From positions 36,842 to 100,841 of the forward strand of contig CAYYFL010000007.1 of NCBI GenBank assembly GCA_964471325.1: a DNA stretch of 64,000 bases. The letters are read 5' to 3'. The position numbers and the translations under genes are program-made. The DNA comes from Velamenicoccus sp964471325. GTDB taxonomy: Bacteria; Omnitrophota; Gorgyraeia; Velamenicoccales; Velamenicoccaceae. Below, in pieces: positions 48,341 to 56,940 of this stretch. Numbering within the stretch: position 1 is the first letter of the stretch; the number at the start of each line of letters is the position of its first letter. The notes under the pieces were generated by a model, which saw only the letters and a list, made by a program, of their open reading frames with translations, was not told where the DNA came from and searched no databases.

Positions 48341-49560
48341 AGGATTTTGAGAACGGTTTTGACGGTGGCAGCCGCCCCTTCAAAAAAGGCCGGGGGCAGC
48401 GGCTTTGGCGCCGGCGCCTGCAAGACATCTTTGATGGCCCCGGCAAGGGTTTCCGAGCGTAATCCGTCGTAGTCGAAGAGGCGCGCGTTGAGATGTTTTT
48501 CAAGGAGGCGCGCGCGCGGCGTCTGGTCATTGATCCATCCGGACTTGGCGAGGACGGTGTAGGGGATAACGATGCATCTCTTGCCAAGGCGCAGCAGTTG
48601 GACGGATGTGTTGTAACCGGCCAGGCTGACGGAGACATCGCAGGCGCCAAGACAGTCGGCGAAGTGCGGCACGTACGGCACGACAGATGTGTGCTTGACG
48701 CCGTGTTTGCGGATGAGGGCTTCGAAAAACTCCATTTCTTTTCTACCCGACGCAGGACCTGCGGACAGCAGCATGGTGACATCGTCTTCCAGGTATCTTT
48801 TGGCGAGGATCGCGCTCGCAATGATCTTGGGACAGGTCGTCCCTCCTCCCCGGCTCACAAGGATTTTTTTGCGTTTGGATTTTTTCCATCGTTTCATCAG
48901 CCGTTCTGCCGCCGGATGACTGGCGCCTTCGGTGCAGCGCGGCAGGATATAGCCCGTGTGGATGATTTTCTCCTTCAGCGATGCGAAGATCGAGGCATAC
49001 AAGTCCCTGCGTTCTTTGTCCGGGACGAGATTGATGAAATACGGGTATTCGAAATTCTCCGGCGTATGGATGAGGATCTTGTCGTAGAAACGCACCTCTT
49101 TGAAAAAACGCTGGACATTTTTGATGACATCGAGGGTGATGTAGGGATAGCCGATGGTTGCCAGGATCTTTTTCCGTTGTTTCTTCAAAAAAAGGAACGC
49201 CTCGGACAGCTCCAGGAAGCATTCGCTCCTGCCGAAAGGAAAGTATTCCGTCATGAAGATGTCCGGCATGATCTCTTTGGTCTTATCGAGGATGAAATCG
49301 GCGCGCAGGCCGATGTTCCGGATGTCCGCCGGCAGATTTTTGAACTGCGCTTTGCTGTAGAAGGGATAGGGAACGTCGATCTTTGTGATGCCGGGTTTCG
49401 GTCTGAAGGTGTGCTGGGGGACGCCGGCCTGGAGGAGATAAACCTCGAACAAACCCCGGCCGAACGATGCGAACGCATCCGCCAAGGTCGTGATCCTCGA
49501 TGTGTGGCCGAGGCTTTCCTTGTGGGTATAATATAATAGAATTTTGATTTTATTCGGCAT
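48337..49560 (-). CDS. MurG-like (GT-B) glycosyltransferase, copy 1
   Basis: 407 residues. ILLYYTHKESLGHTSRITTLADAF is the N-terminal glycine/His motif of MurG-like and UDP-glycosyltransferase proteins; KKILVSRGGGTTCPKII and VSLAGYNTSVQLLRLGKRCIVIP are the C-terminal donor-binding part. It would transfer a sugar from a nucleotide donor. It is paralogous to 50579-51667, which shares VVVSRGGLQDHPG and VNLAGYNTMVRLLRYRIP. It overlaps the radical SAM gene at 49550 by 11 bp. Acceptor unknown. Confidence 0.85.
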   Translation of the reverse strand: MPNKIKILLYYTHKESLGHTSRITTLADAFASFGRGLFEVYLLQAGVPQHTFRPKPGITKIDVPYPFYSKAQFKNLPADIRNIGLRADFILDKTKEIMPDIFMTEYFPFGRSECFLELSEAFLFLKKQRKKILATIGYPYITLDVIKNVQRFFKEVRFYDKILIHTPENFEYPYFINLVPDKERRDLYASIFASLKEKIIHTGYILPRCTEGASHPAAERLMKRWKKSKRKKILVSRGGGTTCPKIIASAILAKRYLEDDVTMLLSAGPASGRKEMEFFEALIRKHGVKHTSVVPYVPHFADCLGACDVSVSLAGYNTSVQLLRLGKRCIVIPYTVLAKSGWINDQTPRARLLEKHLNARLFDYDGLRSETLAGAIKDVLQAPAPKPLPPAFFEGAAATVKTVLKIL

Positions 49561-50569
49561 GGTGCGGTGTCATGAGGAACGTCTTGTCTATATTTTTAAC
49601 GGTCCTGCAGATGTCCCGGTAGTGACGGAAGCCGGTCTTTGGCGGTGTCCTTTTCCAAAGACGCATGGCCAAGGCAGCGTTGTAGTTGCTGAATTCCCGG
49701 TATGAGACAGTCCTGTTCCTGAAAAGCGTCCGGTAACGGGCCAGGAGCCTTTGATACACGGCTTCGTTGTATGCGGTGCCGTCTGCTTCAAGTTTCAGGA
49801 TAAAAAACCGGTCTCGGATCGCTTTGGGGAACGCCATAAAAGTCCAATTTGCAAGAACGTCTCCTTGAGGGAGAATGACGAGGTCGTGGCCGTAACTCAT
49901 GGGGCGGCTGTAGCAGGGGCAGAGGACGCGCTTGCGCGCGCATGACAATGCTGCCAGATGTCTGTAATTATTGATGAAATCCTTTGCCGAGGCCGCGTCC
50001 CAAGGGGCCAAGAATGCAGGATGGACATCGATGCGCGAGACCCCCAGAGACGACAGGAATCTGAAATTCTTTGCCATATAACGGGTTTCTTGCGGATGGA
50101 CGGTCATGGTTGGGAATACTTCGATTCCCAGACGCAGGGCCTTTTTTATGTTTTTGCATATGAGATGGTAGTTTTGGGCGGATGTCCCTTTCCTGTGGCG
50201 GGCGGTGCTTTCGGGATTCCCGTCAATGCCAGGTTCCAGGGATACGTTATGGCGCCTGAGAAATCGTATCTTTTCGTCCGTCAAAAGCAGCATATTGCTC
50301 TGAAGCACGATAGAGCTTTTTGACCGGTCCTTTCCGATGCCACAGACAAGCGTTTTTACGAAATCCCATCGCAGGAGAGGTTCTCCTCCGGAAATAACGA
50401 ATTCGGTCTTTGAGTCCTTCGGCAGAATGCTTAAGAGTTGTCTTGCCTGTGCCAGGGAGAGGTCCTGCCGTCGTGTTTTCGAAGAGAAAAAGCAGTAGTC
50501 GCAGTCCAGCTGGCAGCGGTCTGTAATAAATATCCAGCAGTATTTTATAGAAGGCATTGCGCGTTTCAT
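49550..50569 (-). CDS. radical SAM protein (group A, no SPASM cluster)
   Basis: 339 residues, paralogue of 36057-37124. CQLDCDYC (in FITDRCQLDCDYCFF), FVISGGEPLLRWDF, LEPGIDGNPEST, MTVHPQETRYM and SRIDVHPAFLAPWD. A short CARKRVLCPCYSRP segment near residue 212 is the only later Cys group, so there is no regular SPASM domain. It lies between two MurG-like glycosyltransferase genes, overlapping the downstream one. Such pairing points to modification and glycosylation of one product. Confidence 0.88.
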   Translation of the reverse strand: MKRAMPSIKYCWIFITDRCQLDCDYCFFSSKTRRQDLSLAQARQLLSILPKDSKTEFVISGGEPLLRWDFVKTLVCGIGKDRSKSSIVLQSNMLLLTDEKIRFLRRHNVSLEPGIDGNPESTARHRKGTSAQNYHLICKNIKKALRLGIEVFPTMTVHPQETRYMAKNFRFLSSLGVSRIDVHPAFLAPWDAASAKDFINNYRHLAALSCARKRVLCPCYSRPMSYGHDLVILPQGDVLANWTFMAFPKAIRDRFFILKLEADGTAYNEAVYQRLLARYRTLFRNRTVSYREFSNYNAALAMRLWKRTPPKTGFRHYRDICRTVKNIDKTFLMTPHHAE

Positions 50570-50578
50570 AATGTTTTT

Positions 50579-51667
50579 TTAAAGATGTTCTAGGATCAAC
50601 TTTGCCGAACGGGCCGCTCCCCAGAACCAGCTTTCAGGAACGGCTCTTATTTTTGGGCACCTTGGCCTGTCCGCGAGCCCTGCGATGGAGCGCTCCAGTT
50701 TTTCCGGCGAGATATCTTTTACGGACAAGACTCTTGCAGCGGCGTATTGTGCCAGGAATCGGGCGTTCCAGCGTTGCTCGGCCGTTGCAGCGGGCAGGAT
50801 AAGCGACGGTATGCGGTAGCGCAGGAGCCGGACCATGGTGTTATAGCCGGCGAGGTTGACGCTCACATCGGCATCTCTGAGGTATTGTCCGAATTCAGGA
50901 TATTTCCAGGAAAAATATTCCAAGGCTGTCTGCCGGCCCCTTTTCCTTTCCGGGGCCTGCGGCGTCGCCGTCCCCGCCGATATCGCAAAATGCCAGTCGG
51001 GCCGCTTCAGTGCTACGCGCAGGCAGCTGCGGATGAGGCCCGGATGGTCCTGCAGTCCTCCCCGGCTCACGACAACACGCAGGCCCGAACCGGCCCCTTG
51101 GCGGCGTTCCTTAAAGCCCGTATCGTCATGCACAAATCCCGTTGCAACGAGCTTGTGCCGGCATTGCCGCAAGATGGTCTTCAGGAGCTTTCTTTCGCCG
51201 GCGGGCAGGTAAGATTCATACGAATTCATCTGCGCTTGCGGCCAGTGATAAAGAACAAGGTCATAGTGATGAGGCAAGAACAGGTTCAGGGAGCTTGTCC
51301 AATCGAGGTGGACGGTGCTGGAGATGATTGTCGTTTTTGAGGAACGCAGCTGTTTGAGGATGGGCAGGAGAACCTGGTGTTCGGGGTGGCGGAAAAAAGG
51401 ATAGTGTTCTGTCAGCAAGACGCCTGGGCGGATGTGTTTGAGCGCCCTGAATAGGGCGCGGCTCCAATGGATGCCGCTTTTTTGCTGCGGCAGAAAGAGG
51501 TGGTCGGCGAAGCGCCCGATGGGAAAAAGATGCGTTTTTTTTGTCCCCGTCTCGATGACGATGATATTGATTTTCTTCAGGGATGCCGCCGCCCTGGTCA
51601 GTGTGTAAACGATATGCGCGTGTCCCAAGGAATCCGTGTTGTGGAAGAAGACGCAGAGCTTTTTCAT
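50579..51667 (-). CDS. MurG-like (GT-B) glycosyltransferase, copy 2
   Basis: 362 residues. LCVFFHNTDSLGHAHIVYTLTRAA is the N-terminal motif; LRVVVSRGGLQDHPGLI, DADVSVNLAGYNTMVRLLR and LILPAATAEQRWNARFLAQ are the donor-site segments. It is paralogous to copy 1 at 48337. It starts in an ATGA overlap with the aminotransferase gene and ends 9 bp before the radical SAM gene starts. Acceptor and donor are unknown; a DegT aminotransferase next door suggests an amino sugar. Confidence 0.85.
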   Translation of the reverse strand: MKKLCVFFHNTDSLGHAHIVYTLTRAAASLKKINIIVIETGTKKTHLFPIGRFADHLFLPQQKSGIHWSRALFRALKHIRPGVLLTEHYPFFRHPEHQVLLPILKQLRSSKTTIISSTVHLDWTSSLNLFLPHHYDLVLYHWPQAQMNSYESYLPAGERKLLKTILRQCRHKLVATGFVHDDTGFKERRQGAGSGLRVVVSRGGLQDHPGLIRSCLRVALKRPDWHFAISAGTATPQAPERKRGRQTALEYFSWKYPEFGQYLRDADVSVNLAGYNTMVRLLRYRIPSLILPAATAEQRWNARFLAQYAAARVLSVKDISPEKLERSIAGLADRPRCPKIRAVPESWFWGAARSAKLILEHL

Positions 51668-52782
51668 GAAGGCCGGGTCTTTTGGGCGCGGAAAAATTCA
51701 CGGATGGCCTCGACGATGAACGCAGCCTCCTCTTCCTTCATGAAAGAGAACAAGGGGAGATGGAGCGCCTGCCGGTTGTAGACATCGCTGTTCGGCATCT
51801 GCGTCCGGCAGAAGGACGCAAAGGTTTTCATGCGGTGCAGCGGCGTGTACGGGTTCTGCCAGCCGATGCCTCGTTTTTTGAGATGTTGTCCGAGGGTATC
51901 GCGTTCGCGCGCAGCCATGACGAAAACCTGTGGGATGGTCAGGGTTTGCGCGTCGTCGAGCGGGAAAGAGATGTTTTTCATGCCGCCCAGCTCTTTTTCG
52001 TAAAATGCCTTGATTTTGAGCCGCGATTTGATGATTTCCTTGAGGAAGCGGAATTTTGTCCTGACGGCCATCAGGTCCCAGAGGTACATGCGGGAATATC
52101 TCTGGCCGGCCTTCAAAAGCGAAGCGTCATCTTTCCATATCTTTGTCATTTCTACGATCTTCTCGCAAGAAGGGCCGTTAAAACACAACATGCCTCCTCC
52201 GCCTCCGCATGAGGACAGGGGTTTGTAATACGAGAAAGAAAAACATGAAATGTCGCCGAAAGAGCCTAATTTTTTGTGTTTGTATTCGGAGCTTTCCGCT
52301 TGGCAGACGTCTTCGATGACAAACAGTCTATGTTTTTTTGCGATAGCAAGGATGCTGTCTATGGGGGCGGGGCGGCCGAACATGTGCGCGGCAATGATGC
52401 CTTTGGTGCGCTTGGTCACGAGGTGATGGACGGCGTCCGCATCCATCTGGTAGTCTGTCCTGCGGCAATCCGCCGGGACCGGCAGGCCCCCGGCATAGAT
52501 GACGGCCAAGGGGACGGCAGGATACGTCACGTTCGGGACGATGACCTCGTCGTCTGTCTTGAGGCCGTAGTGTTGGAGGGCCAATTGGAGGGCATCGGTT
52601 CCCGAATTCAGGGCCAGGGCACGGCGCGTGCCGATATAGCGCGCAAATTCCTTTTCCCATTCTCCGAGGAGTCCTTCGATGTCGTTGAGGCCGTTGATCC
52701 TCTTGAGATCGGCCTCGATCCTCTCTTGATAAGATTTGATCAGCAGCCTGTCAATGCGCATGTTGTCATACCGGATGGGCAT
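51664..52782 (-). CDS. DegT/DnrJ/EryC1/StrS aminotransferase
   Basis: PLP-dependent sugar aminotransferase, 372 residues. ALNSGTDALQLALQHYG binds the cofactor phosphate, VIVPNVTYPAVPLAVIYAGG follows, VIEDVCQAESSEYKHKKLGSFGD has the PLP-pyridine Asp (in ED), and FSFSYYKPLSSCGGGGGML holds the Schiff-base Lys near residue 184. The family makes 3- or 4-amino sugars on nucleotide-linked intermediates. It is ATGA-coupled to the MurG-like gene, which would use such a donor. The nucleotide-sugar dehydratase that normally supplies it is not in the window. Confidence 0.92.
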   Translation of the reverse strand: MPIRYDNMRIDRLLIKSYQERIEADLKRINGLNDIEGLLGEWEKEFARYIGTRRALALNSGTDALQLALQHYGLKTDDEVIVPNVTYPAVPLAVIYAGGLPVPADCRRTDYQMDADAVHHLVTKRTKGIIAAHMFGRPAPIDSILAIAKKHRLFVIEDVCQAESSEYKHKKLGSFGDISCFSFSYYKPLSSCGGGGGMLCFNGPSCEKIVEMTKIWKDDASLLKAGQRYSRMYLWDLMAVRTKFRFLKEIIKSRLKIKAFYEKELGGMKNISFPLDDAQTLTIPQVFVMAARERDTLGQHLKKRGIGWQNPYTPLHRMKTFASFCRTQMPNSDVYNRQALHLPLFSFMKEEEAAFIVEAIREFFRAQKTRPS

Positions 52783-52880
52783 GGGAAAACGATAGACGTT
52801 GAGGTTCGATTCTTATAAAATGATATGCGTTGGAGATCCGATTTCCTGGCACACTCGCCTATCATATATAACAGAATTGA

Positions 52881-53780
52881 ATGGATATTGCAACCGTAAC
52901 GCTTTCCTTTGTCCCGCTGCTTGTGATCCTGGGGGTCCGAACGAGTTATTCGGACCTCAGGAAAGGAATCGTCAAGAACTGGGATCTTGTTTTTACCTTG
53001 TTTGCCGCAACGGCTCTTTATGGGTATCTTATTGTATACCATGGGGTTCAGATAGATCCCGTTCTCTTTATTGGTAACTTCTGTATTGCGGCAAGTTTCG
53101 GGCTGATCCTCTATTTTACCGATTGCTGGGGGGCCGGTGACGCAAAGCTTTTCATTGTTTATTCATTGATGGTTCCCTTTCCCGCCGACAGGGCCGTCCT
53201 GCCGTTTTCTGCTTTTGTCATTTTTGCCAATACGATCATGATCGCCTGCGGCGCCGTCATCCTTTTATCGCTGAAGGACGTGATCCGCTCTTTTCCCCAA
53301 TGCCTCCAACGGCTGTTTTCCCTGAAGACATTGAAGCGGTTGATGATTTCATTTTCGCTTCTTTTGAGCATCAGCTGGGTTGTCCCCTATCTCTTGGGTT
53401 TTTTTGGCGCCCACGCCTCGCCTCTCATTTTTATCCTGTTAACCTACCTGCTTTATTCCGGATTGCATTCCATCTTGCGTTTTTTCAAGTCTTACGCGTT
53501 ATTTTCTGTGGTTGTATTATGCGGTATCGGGGTCCGCTTTTGGCTGTTTCCTCATCCGCTGGAGGTCCTCTCGTCCCTTTTCCTCAGCTTCAGAAAAGTC
53601 ATCCTGGTGACGTTCTTTTTTGGCCTTCTGGACATTTTTTTTCAGTCAGATGAAGTTGAGAAGAAAAAGACGAGCGACGATTCGATCATCCTGGCCCCCC
53701 ACATGTTCCTCGGTGTCATGCTGGCCCAGATGCATTTCTTAAAGGGGGTCATGAAACTCATGAATTACATCTGGAGATGA
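52881..53780 (+). CDS. prepilin-peptidase-like (A24) membrane protein
   Basis: 299 residues, about eight hydrophobic helices. The A24 aspartyl protease motifs are both present: TSYSDLRKGIVKN near residues 21-33 and CWGAGDAKLF near 75-84. The N-terminal methylase domain of PilD is absent, and the C-terminal half adds helices beyond the usual small A24 core. Such proteins cut type IV pilin-like leaders or the preflagellins. It is ATGA-coupled to a radical SAM gene, not to pilus genes, so it may process a leader of a modified peptide instead. Confidence 0.8.
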   Translation: MDIATVTLSFVPLLVILGVRTSYSDLRKGIVKNWDLVFTLFAATALYGYLIVYHGVQIDPVLFIGNFCIAASFGLILYFTDCWGAGDAKLFIVYSLMVPFPADRAVLPFSAFVIFANTIMIACGAVILLSLKDVIRSFPQCLQRLFSLKTLKRLMISFSLLLSISWVVPYLLGFFGAHASPLIFILLTYLLYSGLHSILRFFKSYALFSVVVLCGIGVRFWLFPHPLEVLSSLFLSFRKVILVTFFFGLLDIFFQSDEVEKKKTSDDSIILAPHMFLGVMLAQMHFLKGVMKLMNYIWR

Positions 53781-55057
53781 CCATGTCGGTCCTGGCAGTC
53801 TTGCTGAAAAAAATGACGTTGACCGGGGCGCGGGTCCGCAAGGAGGGGCGCCTGATAGAGGTTTCCGTCGGCCGAGCCGATCCTTTCAGAGTGCGGCCCC
53901 TGGTTTATCTGTTGCTTAACGGCTTCGAGCGCAGGTATTTTATCGTGGTGCGGGAAATGCCCTATTGCCTGATGCCGGATGCCTGGGACCATATTCCGCC
54001 GTCTCTGGTCGACGCATCCCGCGATCGCCGTTGCCGGAGTTGCCGTTTCCATTTGTCTTGCTCCGGACCTAAATGCCGTGTCGTTCCTGTCGCACAGAAG
54101 GATGTGCCGCGGGAGGTGGCTTTTGAGCTCACGGATCGTTGCAACCTGCGCTGTCGGACGTGTTTCCATGCTACGGGTTCAAGGCGGCTTGCGCTTGATC
54201 GGGTCATCGCCGTTATGAAGGCGATGAGGCGGGCAGGGGTCCCGCAAGTCCGTTTTACCGGCGGAGAACCGTTGCTGTATCCCGGTCTCCGGCCGGCTGT
54301 GCTGGCGGCGAAAAAGATGGGACTAGAGGTGCTTTTGAATACCAATGCGACATTGATCGGCCAAGAGGATGCGGATTTCCTGGCATGCCATCTCGACGAT
54401 ATCCTGGTATCGTGCCAGGGGTGCGATGGGGCCTCCGAGGAATATTTGACAGGCGGCGGAAGATTTTTTGCAGATAAATTGCGTCATATTCGCATGTTGA
54501 TGCGCCGCGGCCTTCCTCTGCGCGCAGGAACGATTGTGACGCAGACATTGATCGAACGCCTGCCGGATTACATCCGTCTTTTGCAGTCCCTGGGGGTCGT
54601 TCGGTGGGAGCTCTACAGGCCCCTGCCTACCTCTTTTTCTCAAAAGAGGGGCATGGTTTCGAGAGATGATTTCAGGGGGCTGCTGGCGCGTTTAAGTGTT
54701 TATAGGGGGGATATGTCGATTAAGTTCGCAAATCCCGTCCCCTTTTGCATGGCGGACGATCTTGCGGCGAGCTGTCACTTATTGACTGGAGGATTTTGGG
54801 ACGACGGCCACAGCCGTCTTGTTGTGGATGTCGGAGGACATTTCAAACCGAGCTATGCCCTCGATACGGATCTTGGTACGGACATGTTAAAAGCCTGGCA
54901 TCATCCCGCATTAACGCCCCTTCGTTCTCTTTCTTATCTGTCCAGCAGGTGCCGGGAATGCACTTATGTTTATTGGTGCAGGGGCGGCAGCCGTTTGTGG
55001 GCCCAGCATGGCAGAGGCAGCATCTGGTCCGCAGACCCGTGGATGTCTCATGAATAA
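53777..55057 (+). CDS. radical SAM/SPASM protein with N-terminal Cys extension
   Basis: 426 residues. An N-terminal part (about 1-110) carries CRSCRFHLSCSGPKC. The SAM-cluster motif is CNLRCRTC (ELTDRCNLRCRTCFHATG), then RFTGGEPLLYPGLRP and LLNTNATLI. The C-terminus has CRECTYVYWCRGGSRLWA, a SPASM-type motif as in PqqE-like enzymes. It overlaps both neighbours: the A24-like membrane protein before it and the deacetylase-like gene after it. The trio looks like one module acting at the cell envelope. Substrate unknown. Confidence 0.88.
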   Translation: MTMSVLAVLLKKMTLTGARVRKEGRLIEVSVGRADPFRVRPLVYLLLNGFERRYFIVVREMPYCLMPDAWDHIPPSLVDASRDRRCRSCRFHLSCSGPKCRVVPVAQKDVPREVAFELTDRCNLRCRTCFHATGSRRLALDRVIAVMKAMRRAGVPQVRFTGGEPLLYPGLRPAVLAAKKMGLEVLLNTNATLIGQEDADFLACHLDDILVSCQGCDGASEEYLTGGGRFFADKLRHIRMLMRRGLPLRAGTIVTQTLIERLPDYIRLLQSLGVVRWELYRPLPTSFSQKRGMVSRDDFRGLLARLSVYRGDMSIKFANPVPFCMADDLAASCHLLTGGFWDDGHSRLVVDVGGHFKPSYALDTDLGTDMLKAWHHPALTPLRSLSYLSSRCRECTYVYWCRGGSRLWAQHGRGSIWSADPWMSHE

Positions 55058-55784
55058 ACTTATTTTTGTCCGCGATGACGATGTCTGGTGTCTTTCCTTC
55101 TCTTTCCGCGCTTTTTTTGATTATTGCTTTGATCACGATATCCCGGTCGTGTATGCCGTCATCCCGGCAAAGATGCAGCCGGGTCTTGTGCGTTTTTTGA
55201 GGAAGAGGAAGAAAGAAAAACCGAAGATGCTCGATATCGTCCAGCATGGATGGCGCCATGCAGACCATCGCTTGAAAAATGAGGCGGTTCTTGGGAGCAG
55301 TAAATATGAATTCGGCCCTTCTCGTTCTTATCTTGTTCAGAGACACGATATTCTTGAGGGGCGGTCAAAAATGGTAGAAGCCTTTGGGGACGACTTTACG
55401 GATGCCTTCGTCCCTCCTTTTCACGGATACAACAAGGCGACATTGCGGATAGTGGAAGAGTGCGGCTTTGCGATGTTTTCCGCCCGCAAGAAAGAGTTTT
55501 TTTCTCAAGGGCGCGTCCTGTCCCTTCCCGTAAATATTTCTATCCCTGCAGGGGATCAAGCATTCGACTTGCGCGGGTTCATGGGCATTCTTTGGAAATG
55601 CATGAAAGGCCCCGGTCGGGTTGTTGGCGTGTTGAGTCATCACGAAAAGCTGGGGAACGTACGCTTGCGCCAAGACACCTTCACTTTCTTGTCGGCGCTC
55701 AGGAAGCTCCAAAATGAAGGGATTTGCCGCTTGGCGACTTTTTCAAGGATGCGGCGGCAGGATAATGCAAGAAGGGGCTATTGA
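55050..55784 (+). CDS. polysaccharide-deacetylase-like protein
   Basis: 244 residues with the NodB-like core: FVRDDDVWCLS (the metal/catalytic Asp run), VYAVIPAK, MLDIVQHGWRHADH (His-rich metal site), a PPFHGYNKATLRIV segment and VVGVLSHHEKLG. These enzymes remove N-acetyl groups from amino sugars. No signal peptide, so it acts inside the cell on a precursor. The ATG at 55050 overlaps the upstream radical SAM gene by 8 bp. Its end overlaps the convergent secreted-protein gene by 7 bp. Fits with amino-sugar genes nearby. Confidence 0.85.
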   Translation: MNKLIFVRDDDVWCLSFSFRAFFDYCFDHDIPVVYAVIPAKMQPGLVRFLRKRKKEKPKMLDIVQHGWRHADHRLKNEAVLGSSKYEFGPSRSYLVQRHDILEGRSKMVEAFGDDFTDAFVPPFHGYNKATLRIVEECGFAMFSARKKEFFSQGRVLSLPVNISIPAGDQAFDLRGFMGILWKCMKGPGRVVGVLSHHEKLGNVRLRQDTFTFLSALRKLQNEGICRLATFSRMRRQDNARRGY

Positions 55785-56551
55785 TAGAGGGTCTTGACTT
55801 TCTTGTCCAGGCACTTTGTTTTGGTCTTTGGATCCTGGATATATTCGCAGAGATCGGGAGAATTGTGGTTTTTAGCGGCATAAAAATAGGCGAAATCGTT
55901 TAGGTATTGTTCGGCAATCTCCGATGGCCTGCGCGTATCAAAGAAGACATCGCACACCGTCTCGCCTTTGCCTTTGATCCCCTTGCTGAATTTCTCGCAG
56001 GCCAGTTTGCTGCGATAGTATTTATAGCCGAAAAAGACGCCCATCTGCATGTAGTATTCGTTTCTGTCGAGGGGCCTGCCGGCAATAATATCAAGGGCTT
56101 GGCTGGCGAGGGGAAGGTTGTCCGTTAAGAATGCCGTGCAAATGTCCCGATGGGCCGCTTCCTTCAGGGATGGGCAGGTGTTCGTTTTATAGGCATTGCA
56201 AATGTTTCTGGCGTATTCTTTTTTGACATCGTTGCAATTTCCCTCAGCTTCATTTTTGATGACGATCAGGGCCTTTGCCAATTCTTCGCAGGTTTCTCCG
56301 CCCTCGTTCAACTCTTTGCACATGTCCGGATTGCCTTCGCGCGCCGCCGTGAATGTCACGATGTATTGAAAATCATAACTCTTCCTGATGCCTTCCTTGA
56401 TCGCTTCGATTTCTTTTTCTTGTTCGGGCGTGAGCGGGACGGCCCTCTGGGAAAGATGCTCTTCTTGCGTGATCGTTTCTCCCGTTCGTGCGAAACCGAA
56501 GACCAGTCCGGTCAGTGCCAGCGACAAAAGGATCAGGGTAAATTTTTTCAT
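55778..56551 (-). CDS. secreted Cys-rich protein at the end of the Hxs operon
   Basis: 257 residues starting MKKFTLILLSLALTGLVFG, a signal peptide, then a charged helical body with about ten Cys (MCKEL, TCEEL, NCNDV, ICNAYKTNTC, ICTAF, LACEKF, VCDVF, LCEYI, KCLDKK). No known family. It begins four bases after the stop of the His-Xaa-Ser precursor gene, so it is co-transcribed and could carry, export or bind the modified peptide. The ATG at 56551 is chosen because the longer frame reads through the precursor gene. Confidence 0.8.
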   Translation of the reverse strand: MKKFTLILLSLALTGLVFGFARTGETITQEEHLSQRAVPLTPEQEKEIEAIKEGIRKSYDFQYIVTFTAAREGNPDMCKELNEGGETCEELAKALIVIKNEAEGNCNDVKKEYARNICNAYKTNTCPSLKEAAHRDICTAFLTDNLPLASQALDIIAGRPLDRNEYYMQMGVFFGYKYYRSKLACEKFSKGIKGKGETVCDVFFDTRRPSEIAEQYLNDFAYFYAAKNHNSPDLCEYIQDPKTKTKCLDKKVKTLYQ

Positions 56552-56555
56552 AGGC

Positions 56556-56828
56556 TTAATAGGAACCGTGGCTTGAATGTGAATAATGGCTGACGTGGTC
56601 GATCTTGACGCAACGCGTCGAGTATGGCGTGATGCCGAGATTGTTGGCATGCGAGCTGTGATTAGTGTGTCCGGCAATCAGGTTGGCGGAGAAAGCGCTC
56701 AGGATACCAAGGGCAGAAATCGTTCCCAATCCGATCTTGAGGATTTTTTCCTTGGAAACAAAACCTGATTCATCTTTGATAAATTCATGCAGGGTTTTTT
56801 CGATTTTTCTCTTTTTTTTGGGCCCCAT
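56556..56828 (-). CDS. HxsA-like His-Xaa-Ser repeat RiPP precursor
   Basis: A 90-residue peptide. Residues 1-30 are basic then acidic (LHEFIKDESGFVSKEKIL), 31-52 are a hydrophobic stretch (KIGLGTISALGILSAFSANL), and the C-terminal part is His/Ser-rich: HTNHSSHANN at 54-63 and four tandem His-Xaa-Ser triplets HVS-HYS-HSS-HGS at 78-89. This is the mark of HxsA-type substrates of HxsB/HxsC radical SAM enzymes; the role of the modified product is not known. It has a good AAGGAGA ribosome site and lies directly after the HxsB-like gene. Confidence 0.85.
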   Translation of the reverse strand: MGPKKKRKIEKTLHEFIKDESGFVSKEKILKIGLGTISALGILSAFSANLIAGHTNHSSHANNLGITPYSTRCVKIDHVSHYSHSSHGSY

Positions 56829-56842
56829 GCGCTCTCCTTAAT

Positions 56843-56938
56843 AAGTGGAATCCCCGCGGACTAAAGGCCGGGGAATTCTGGCCGTGGGATCAATGCCGCC
56901 AAAAGACCTTTTTACCGGGACTAAATATTTTTCCACTT
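56843..56938. repeat. inverted repeat between HxsB-like gene and precursor gene
   Basis: AAGTGGAA at 56843-56850 and TTCCACTT at 56931-56938 close a 96-bp structure with an inner CCCCG...CGGGG stem at 56852-56872. It may set the level of the precursor relative to the maturase by processing or partial termination, a frequent device in RiPP operons. Confidence 0.5.
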
Positions 56939-56940
56939 CA

